A stretch of 10,427 nucleotides of DNA from Candidatus Hydrogenedentota bacterium (GTDB lineage: Bacteria; Hydrogenedentota; Hydrogenedentia; Hydrogenedentales; SLHB01): assembly GCA_013349485.1 (NCBI GenBank), contig DUZM01000183.1, positions 1 through 10,427 on the forward strand, given 5' to 3'. This document shows, piece after piece, positions 5,770-10,427 of this stretch; within the stretch, counting starts at the first letter, position 1; the number at the start of each line of letters is the position of its first letter. The notes under the pieces were generated by a model. That model was given only the letters and a program-made list of their open reading frames with translations. It was not told the origin of the DNA and did not search any database. Both the position numbers and the translations under genes were made by a program.

Positions 5770-7185
5770 ATGGCTGCGAAGAAGACGTGTTTTGGATTGA
5801 TCGTCGGGAATCGGGGATTTTTCCCGGACGAACTTGCTCGGGACGGCCGCACGGCCATGCTCGGACTGCTCAAGAAGCTCGGGTATGCCACCGTGGCGCT
5901 GACAACGCGCGACACGAAGTTCGGGTCGGTGGAAACGTGGGAGGACGCCAAGAAATGCGCGGCGTTGTTTAAGGCGAAACGGGAACAGATCGACGGGGTC
6001 ATTGTCACGTTGCCGAATTTCGGCGATGAACGCGGCGTGGCCGACACGCTCAAGATGGCCGGACTCGATGTTCCGGTGCTTGTCCACGCATGGGGCGACG
6101 ATCCGAAGAAAATGAGCATCAAACACCGCAGGGACTCGTTCTGCGGGAAAATCAGTGTGTGCAGTAATCTCCTCCAATATGACATTCCGTTCAGTCTTAC
6201 GTCGGCCCACACGATGGACCCATCGACAAAGGCTTTCGAGAAGGAAGTTGATTGGTTCGCGGCGGTGTGCCGGGTCGTGAACGGATTGCGTCGCTGCCGC
6301 GTGGGTGCGTTGGGTGCGCGGCCCGGCGCGTTCAACACGGTGCGGTTCAGCGAGAAACTGCTCGAGGAATCCGGGATCACCGTGGACACCTTGGACCTTT
6401 CCGAGGCCTTGGGCCGCGCGGAACGCCTCGGGGACACCGATGGCAAAGTCAAGCGGCGCGTCACGGCGATTCAGGATTACGTGCCGACGGGGAAGGTCCC
6501 CGAGCGGTCGCTGCTGAACATGGCCAAACTCGCCACGGTGGTGGATCAGTGGATGGCCGAGGCGGAACTGGATATCACCGCCGTGCAGTGCTGGACGGCC
6601 ATCGAGGAATACTTCGGCGTTGTGCCGTGCACGGTCATGAGTATGATGAGCGACAAATTGCGTTCTTCGGCGTGCGAGGTGGACGTGTGCGGCGCTGTCA
6701 GCATGCATGCCATGGCGCTCGCCGCGCAGACCCCGAGTTTCCTGCTCGATTGGAACAACAATTACGGCAACGACCCGAACCAGTGCGTTGCCTTCCACTG
6801 CTCGAATTTGCCGAAGAGTTGCTTCGAGTCCTGCAAGATGGATTATCAGGCGATCATTGCCGGTTCCGTGGGCAAGGAACGCACGTTCGGCACCGTGGTA
6901 GGCCGCATCAAGGCCAAACCGACGACCTACGCCCGCATAACCACCCTGGACACCCAAGCGCGGATCGCCGGATACGTCGGCGAGGGGAAATTCACCGCAG
7001 ACAAGCTGGAAACGTTCGGCGGGTACGGCGTGGCGACGATTCCCAATCTGCAAGACCTCCTCAAGTACGTGTGCACCAACGGATTCGAGCACCACGTGGC
7101 CATGAACCTGAGCCGGTGCGCCCGGGCGGTGTATGAGGCCCTCGATACGTACCTCGGCTGGGACGTCTACTGGCATCAGGGATAG
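5770..7185 (+). CDS. L-fucose/L-arabinose isomerase family protein
   Basis: The protein is 471 residues from the ATG at 5770, preceded by AAGGGAG seven bases upstream. An upstream in-frame TTG at 5683 is unlikely, because it lacks such a site and overlaps the predicted promoter. The N-terminal two-thirds looks like the Rossmann-like domains of the fucose/arabinose isomerase fold (FGLIVGNRGFFPDELARDGR; GVIVTLPNFGDERG at about 76-89; VLVHAWGDDP). The C-terminal part carries the likely divalent-metal site: SACEVDVCGA with Glu 303, FLLDWNNNYGND with Asp 327, AFHCSN with His 343, and GFEHHVAMN with His 441/442. Family members interconvert aldoses and ketoses in the cytoplasm. The true substrate cannot be read from sequence: L-fucose, L-arabinose, another deoxy sugar or a sulfo-sugar are all possible. 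Length is below that of E. coli FucI (about 590) and closer to AraA-type relatives. The downstream sugar permease fits a catabolic role. Confidence 0.88.
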   Translation: MAAKKTCFGLIVGNRGFFPDELARDGRTAMLGLLKKLGYATVALTTRDTKFGSVETWEDAKKCAALFKAKREQIDGVIVTLPNFGDERGVADTLKMAGLDVPVLVHAWGDDPKKMSIKHRRDSFCGKISVCSNLLQYDIPFSLTSAHTMDPSTKAFEKEVDWFAAVCRVVNGLRRCRVGALGARPGAFNTVRFSEKLLEESGITVDTLDLSEALGRAERLGDTDGKVKRRVTAIQDYVPTGKVPERSLLNMAKLATVVDQWMAEAELDITAVQCWTAIEEYFGVVPCTVMSMMSDKLRSSACEVDVCGAVSMHAMALAAQTPSFLLDWNNNYGNDPNQCVAFHCSNLPKSCFESCKMDYQAIIAGSVGKERTFGTVVGRIKAKPTTYARITTLDTQARIAGYVGEGKFTADKLETFGGYGVATIPNLQDLLKYVCTNGFEHHVAMNLSRCARAVYEALDTYLGWDVYWHQG

Positions 7186-7567
7186 CGTGCGCCAGGACGC
7201 GGGACGACGCTCCGCCCGCCGCAGCGGATGAGTTCGGGTTCAGGGGCTGGGGTTCAGAGTCTGAGGGCGCAGTGACGCGGCCGGGACGCGAGCGCCGTGG
7301 ATCTGCCGCGTCTGCAATCTGGATAGGCTCCCGAACCGGCGCGAAAGAGAGTCGCCGCCACTAGCCTTCGGGGCGGAAAGGCCGATCGCCGCGTGAAACA
7401 AGCGGCCAAACCGTCATCTTCATCGAAGCATAGGTAACGCCCGACGTCTTGGTACAAGAGATTCTCCGTGTTCGCTCAGAATGACGCAAGGGAAAGCCCG
7501 GGGTGTTAGGGAAACGCAGGAAGCGTTATGTCAACGGAAGCCAATCAGGACGGAGACGGGACCTGGC
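7186..7567. other. Gene-free interval between isomerase and permease
   Basis: No convincing gene lies in these 382 bases except a 19-codon open frame at 7528-7587 that overlaps the permease start. GGGTTCAG-like words recur at about 7228-7256. A dispersed-repeat-like element lies at 7458-7485. No clear terminator with a T-run follows the isomerase, and no strong promoter precedes the permease. The ATPase gene normally found before such a permease is absent, with no visible remnant. Confidence 0.5.
7458..7485. repeat. Single copy of a dispersed intergenic repeat type
   Basis: The element runs from GAGATTCTCC to GCTCAGAATGAC. ATTCT (7461-7465) and AGAAT (7478-7482) form its inverted ends. It closely resembles the GAGATTCTTCGC...GCTCAGAATGAC repeat that I recall as common between genes in many uncultured bacterial genomes. 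Only one copy is in the window, so its dispersed nature here is inferred. It shows that the longest permease frame, opening at 7481, starts inside intergenic DNA. Confidence 0.45.
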
Positions 7568-7587
7568 ATGACGCGGTTTTTGGCTAA
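7528..7587 (+). CDS. Possible 19-residue leader peptide overlapping the permease start
   Basis: The ATG at 7528 has AGGA six bases upstream, a better ribosome site than that of the permease. It encodes MSTEANQDGDGTWHDAVFG and stops at 7585-7587, 20 bases inside the permease frame. Such an overlap could couple translation of the two. Alternatively, a one-base error or mutation near 7560 may have split the real permease N-terminus, since MSTEANQDGDG joined to the permease frame would look natural. I cannot tell which. Confidence 0.35.
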   Translation: MSTEANQDGDGTWHDAVFG

Positions 7588-8539
7588 GCACTCACCACTG
7601 GTGATTCTCGCGGCATTGTGCATCGTGTTGGCCGTCGAATCGCCCGATTTCCGCAAGCCCGGCAACCTGAAACAGGTTGCCGCGCGCACAAGTCCCGTCG
7701 CCATCATCGCCGTTGGCCAGACCCTGGTGATTCTGACGGCCGGCATCGACCTTTCCGTGGGCAGCGTGGCCGCGCTGGGCGGTATTGCGGCAGCGCTTAC
7801 TATGCGGGGGCTCGGCGAGGAGGTAGCCGGCGCCATGGTCTATCCGAGGTGTGCCGTGCCGGTGGGCGTGCTCGTGGGTTTGGCGATAGGCGCTCTGTGC
7901 GGGTTTCTCAACGGCGTGCTATCTTCAAGGGGAAGGATCCCGCCGTTTATTGCGACACTCGGTATGATGATGGCCGCGCGAGGCGCCGCCTTGCTCTTGT
8001 CCGGCGGCATGCCCATATCGAGACTGCCCACGTCATTCGGGTATCTGGGCGGCGGTCAAGGGTGGCACATCCCCGTTTCCATCACGTTGGCCATCGTGGT
8101 CGTCGTCGCCGTAACGCTGGGTTTCACGCGGTACGGCCGCGCCGTCTACGCCACGGGCGGCAACGCTGTCGGTGCGCGCCTATCGGGCATTCCCGTCGAT
8201 CGCGTCCGCGTCGTTGCGTTCTCGATGTGCGGCCTGTTGAGCGGCCTTGCCGGGGTGATGTTGGCGTCTTACACGACGATCGCCGCGCCCACGGCCGCCG
8301 AAGGCATGGAACTAAACGCGATCGCGGCCTGCGTCATCGGCGGGGCCAGTTTGATGGGCGGCGAAGGCGGGGCCGTGGGTTCTTTGGCGGGCGCACTGAT
8401 CATGAATTTCCTCAACAACTTCTGCACGCTCAAGAACTGGGACGATCATTGGCAGAAGGTGTTCGTCGGGGCGCTGGTCGTCGCGCTTGTGTTCTACGAC
8501 AATCTGCGGAAACGGCGCGCCGGCCTTACCCGAGAATAG
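7568..8539 (+). CDS. RbsC-type sugar ABC transporter permease
   Basis: The protein is 323 residues from the ATG at 7568 (GGGA six bases upstream), normal for the BPD_transp_2 family (ribose/xylose/galactose type). About eight to ten hydrophobic segments are visible, including residues 9-24, 44-59, 62-78, 96-118, 127-145, 169-185, 213-237, 250-284 and 297-311. Family signatures are GQTLVILTAGIDLSVGSVAAL (starting near 50), GGNAVGARLSGI (197-208, the loop that meets the ATPase) and CVIGGASLMGGEGGAVGSLAG (starting near 255). It forms the inner-membrane channel for a sugar taken from a periplasmic binding protein. Neither the ATPase (RbsA type) nor the binding protein lies on either side, so partners must be encoded elsewhere. 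The neighbouring isomerase suggests a monosaccharide substrate. An earlier in-frame ATG at 7481 lies in a repeat and is unlikely. A 19-codon frame overlaps the start. Confidence 0.9.
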   Translation: MTRFLAKHSPLVILAALCIVLAVESPDFRKPGNLKQVAARTSPVAIIAVGQTLVILTAGIDLSVGSVAALGGIAAALTMRGLGEEVAGAMVYPRCAVPVGVLVGLAIGALCGFLNGVLSSRGRIPPFIATLGMMMAARGAALLLSGGMPISRLPTSFGYLGGGQGWHIPVSITLAIVVVVAVTLGFTRYGRAVYATGGNAVGARLSGIPVDRVRVVAFSMCGLLSGLAGVMLASYTTIAAPTAAEGMELNAIAACVIGGASLMGGEGGAVGSLAGALIMNFLNNFCTLKNWDDHWQKVFVGALVVALVFYDNLRKRRAGLTRE

Positions 8540-8590
8540 CCGACGCGCCGATCTTTCAACGGATTAGTCGAACTGTTCCGTGCTCAGCTT

Positions 8591-8644
8591 GAAGCAATCA
8601 CTTTCCACAGTCGACTCGACATTCTGACGGAAAGCGATTGCTTC
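8591..8644. terminator. 16-bp inverted repeat after the permease, terminator-like
   Basis: GAAGCAATCACTTTCC (8591-8606) pairs with GGAAAGCGATTGCTTC (8629-8644), 15 of 16 positions, around a 22-base spacer in which CAG (8608-8610) can pair with CTG (8624-8626). It lies 51 bases after the permease stop. No T-run follows, so it is not a standard intrinsic terminator. It may block or protect the 3' end of the message, or be a protein-binding or element-derived repeat. Confidence 0.5.
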
Positions 8645-8673
8645 GCCGAAGACTCCTGCTAATGACATATCCC

Positions 8674-8691
8674 TCCCGCCGTTGGCGGGGT
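8674..8691. repeat. Short GC-rich hairpin
   Basis: CCCGCC and GGCGGG flank the three-base loop GTT, a six-pair stem, about 30 bases after the longer inverted repeat. No T-run follows. It could add to 3'-end formation downstream of the permease. Further GGCGG words occur up to 8731. No promoter for the next gene is obvious. Confidence 0.3.
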
Positions 8692-8774
8692 CGCTCCTCG
8701 CAATTGACGGCGAGAGGCGGCTTTTGGCGGCGTAATCCATCCGCCGGTTGTGAGACTGGGGTCTTTCTTGACTT

Positions 8775-9212
8775 ATGCCATCCGACTCGGCGAATATCTA
8801 TGTCGAGTGGGAGAAGCGTGCCGTGGAACTCGATTGGCACGGGAACAAGATCGAGGTTCGTTGCAGGCTCGAGGCCAAATATCTCTATTTTGGCACCGAG
8901 ACGCATGTGATGGTTAACGGCGTCCCTGTAGCGCAATCCGGGGGTTTCCGGTTCTCGGAGTGCGCCGAAGGCACGTTCGTAGACAAGGAGGGCGACCAAC
9001 ACGGCCTTGCGCTCCGGGTTAACGTGGATATATTAAGCTTACGCCACCCTTGCGAACTCCGCATTGATGATTTCGTCATTTCACAGGGAAAACTCAGACC
9101 CCGGATCCCGATTTTGGCCGTTGTCTTCTGGCTCGCCGTCGCGGCGTTGTTCAGCATGGCGTCGATCGGCGCCATGGAGTATCTCCAGGTCTACCCCAAC
9201 ATACCGTTTTGA
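8775..9212 (+). CDS. Small tail-anchored membrane protein of unknown function
   Basis: The protein is 145 residues from the ATG at 8775; only a weak GGGG lies upstream. I do not recognise the family. Residues 1-108 look like a strand-rich soluble domain, with alternating hydrophobic residues in IYVEWEKRAVELDWHG, IEVRCRLEAKYLYFG, THVMVNGVPVAQSGGFRF and LALRVNVDILSL. The pattern VMVNGVPVAQ followed by a strand-rich stretch resembles small beta-sandwich domains, but this is only an impression. A single hydrophobic helix at about 111-134 (IPILAVVFWLAVAALFSMAS) is preceded by KLRPR, so the N-terminal domain is predicted to stay in the cytoplasm with about 10 residues outside. The GH3 gene starts 69 bases downstream on the same strand and may be co-transcribed. 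Codon pattern and conserved strand periodicity support a real gene. Confidence 0.68.
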   Translation: MPSDSANIYVEWEKRAVELDWHGNKIEVRCRLEAKYLYFGTETHVMVNGVPVAQSGGFRFSECAEGTFVDKEGDQHGLALRVNVDILSLRHPCELRIDDFVISQGKLRPRIPILAVVFWLAVAALFSMASIGAMEYLQVYPNIPF

Positions 9213-9281
9213 CAATTCGGCGTTCGTGTTGCTGAGAATTGCGCAGCGTAAGAGAAGACCAGAACGACAAGGAGGTGCGTA

Positions 9282-10427
9282 GTGAATTACGTTTCACATC
9301 GAAATCGGCGGGAGGCTACGATCACGCTTTTTGTGACGTTTATCCTGGGATTCGGCATAGGGTTCTCGACCTATTTTGCGCTGGATCGGTTTGCCGGTTG
9401 GGGACGGCCGGCGGAGGACGCCGGGGCGCCCGAGCGCATCGCGCAAGCGCCCGGAATACCCGTCGAGCCGGTTGCGGAACCGGCCCTCGAGTCCCGGCCG
9501 GCCCAGGCCGAAGAGGCCATGCCCCCGGGCGGGGTCGACGAAACGGCTTTTCCTGCCGAGGAAGACGTGCCGCCTGGCGAAGAGACTACGCCGCCTGAAA
9601 CGGTCGAGGCGGCACCCGTGCCGGCGGCACGCGTGCCGGCGGCGCCCGTTGAGGCGGTTACCGGGGACGGCCCGGGCAGACACCTGTTCATCGGTGTGAA
9701 AGGTCTGGCGCTCGATGACGAAACGCGGGCACTGCTGGCGGCGGTGAAGCCTGGCGGGGTCGTTCTTGGTTCGAACAATCTCGTCAATGAAAAACAGGCC
9801 GCGGCCTTTGTGGCGACAATAAAGGACGCCGTGGGTTTCGGCAACAACCTTGCCGATCAGCCCTTGATCGCCGTCGCCCAAGAAGGCGGATTCCGCAATC
9901 CGCTCGAGCTTCCGGGCGCGCCGTCTGCGGCAGAACTCGGGGAGTGGGGGAGCGCGGATCTGGCGCGAAAGACAGGCCGGGAGTCCGCTGAATGGGGGCG
10001 GGCGCGGGGCGTCGGCGTGTTCTTGAGTCCGGTGCTCGACGTGTATGATCCGTCCGGGGTGGACACGTCCCTCAAGACGCGCACGTACAGTGACGACGCG
10101 GGGGCTGTGGTCAGGATCGGTCTCGGTTTCGCCGATGGCGTACTCGAGGGGGGCGTGTTGTGCGTGGCCAAACATTTTCCCGGGCTTGGTTCGGCCCAGT
10201 TGGCGTCCGACGGCGAATCGTTGGTTGTGGACAAGAAGCTGGACGTTCTGGCCAAGGTGATCTATCCGTTCGATGAAGCCGTACGACGTGGAATCCCAGG
10301 CGTTCTGGTGGGCCACTTGGCCGTGCCGGAGCTTTGCCCGCAGGAGCCGGATCGGCCGGCCTCGTTGTCCTCCGTTCTTGTGGGCGAAATCCTGCGGCGG
10401 CGATGGGGTTTTGACGGGGTCGTCCTA
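9282..10427 (+). CDS. Membrane-anchored GH3 N-terminal-domain protein, NagZ-like, 3' end missing
   Basis: The window holds 382 codons and the gene runs off the right edge. The GTG at 9282 follows a strong AAGGAGG (9269-9275) at six bases. Residues 12-34 form one membrane helix after a basic start (HRNRRE), so the bulk is predicted periplasmic. Residues 40-132 are a Pro/Ala/Glu-rich linker that includes three AA(P/R)V(P/E) repeats. The GH3 barrel starts near 135: VKPGGVVLGSNN (155-166), PLIAVAQEGGF (194-204), GVFLSPVLDV (245-254), KTRTYSDDA (265-273), AKHFPGLG (296-303), VLVGHLAVPEL (341-351) and RPASLSSVLVGEILRRRWGF (358-377). NagZ-type enzymes hydrolyse beta-N-acetylglucosaminides in cell-wall turnover. 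Here three usual signatures differ: DQEGGR is AQEGGF, KHFPGHG is KHFPGLG, and the DSH dyad position reads DGE (310-312). The usual nucleophile Asp would lie just past the window end. Activity is therefore uncertain. Confidence 0.85.
   Translation, partial: MNYVSHRNRREATITLFVTFILGFGIGFSTYFALDRFAGWGRPAEDAGAPERIAQAPGIPVEPVAEPALESRPAQAEEAMPPGGVDETAFPAEEDVPPGEETTPPETVEAAPVPAARVPAAPVEAVTGDGPGRHLFIGVKGLALDDETRALLAAVKPGGVVLGSNNLVNEKQAAAFVATIKDAVGFGNNLADQPLIAVAQEGGFRNPLELPGAPSAAELGEWGSADLARKTGRESAEWGRARGVGVFLSPVLDVYDPSGVDTSLKTRTYSDDAGAVVRIGLGFADGVLEGGVLCVAKHFPGLGSAQLASDGESLVVDKKLDVLAKVIYPFDEAVRRGIPGVLVGHLAVPELCPQEPDRPASLSSVLVGEILRRRWGFDGVVL
9608..9652 (+). repeat. Three tandem 15-bp repeats in the GH3 linker
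   Basis: The units are GGCGGCACCCGTGCC (9608-9622), GGCGGCACGCGTGCC (9623-9637) and GGCGGCGCCCGTTGA (9638-9652). They are in frame and encode AAPVP, AARVP and AAPVE. This is a simple-sequence expansion in a flexible linker between the membrane helix and the GH3 domain, prone to length change by slippage. Confidence 0.7.

Noticed and set aside
5704..7176. 490-codon open frame on the reverse strand
   Set aside because: It is antisense to the isomerase-like gene; its composition is His/Arg/Val-rich with no domain. The forward frame has a strong ribosome site and family motifs.
7481..7567. Extended N-terminus of the permease from ATG 7481
   Set aside because: The added 29 residues are hydrophilic and unlike the family, begin inside a repeat element and lack a ribosome site.
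9608..9652. CRISPR-like repeat
   Set aside because: The units are contiguous 15-mers without spacers, in frame inside a Pro/Ala linker.
9294..10316. 340-codon open frame on the reverse strand
   Set aside because: It is a shadow of the forward GH3 gene, which has a consensus ribosome site, a membrane helix and GH3 motifs.

Overview
The window is bacterial chromosomal DNA, GC-rich, with loosely packed genes: several gaps of 200 to 770 bases, and little operon compaction. It combines a PAS-type sigma-54 activator, a PAC2-family protein, an L-fucose/L-arabinose isomerase-like protein, a ribose-type ABC permease and a membrane-anchored GH3 enzyme. That mix fits an uncultured saccharolytic lineage near Planctomycetes or Hydrogenedentota. 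This placement is an impression only; no rRNA or other marker gene is present. There is no tRNA, rRNA, CRISPR array, transposase or integrase.

Layout. Positions 1-295 (-) hold the start of a membrane protein with an apparent PDZ domain, cut by the window edge. Positions 296-1064 are free of convincing genes but contain several long dyads and end in a near-consensus sigma-54 promoter (1021-1037). That promoter faces a small Xre-type DNA-binding protein (1065-1469), followed by a PAS/AAA+/Fis sigma-54 activator (1677-3074). After a 455-base gap lies a gene I do not recognise (3530-4645). It is convergent, seven bases apart, with a PAC2-family gene (4653-5522, -). A divergent promoter region (5523-5769) with a perfect 14-bp palindrome separates PAC2 from the sugar-isomerase-like gene (5770-7185). 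A 382-base gap with one dispersed-repeat-like element leads to a lone RbsC-type permease (7568-8539), followed by a 16-bp inverted repeat. The window ends with a small membrane-anchored protein (8775-9212) and a truncated GH3/NagZ-like protein (9282 to the edge).

How the parts may work together. The left half looks like a self-contained regulatory unit: sigma-54 promoter, Xre protein and sigma-54 activator. The isomerase and permease suggest use of a deoxy- or aldo-sugar, but the usual ATPase and binding protein are absent here. The GH3 protein is predicted to face the periplasm. Its usual NagZ catalytic signature is altered, so it may be non-canonical.

The strongest leads are the sigma-54 unit with its overlapping upstream dyads, the degenerate GH3 signature, and the orphan permease with a 19-codon ORF across its start. 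I did not find a clearly new multi-gene system.
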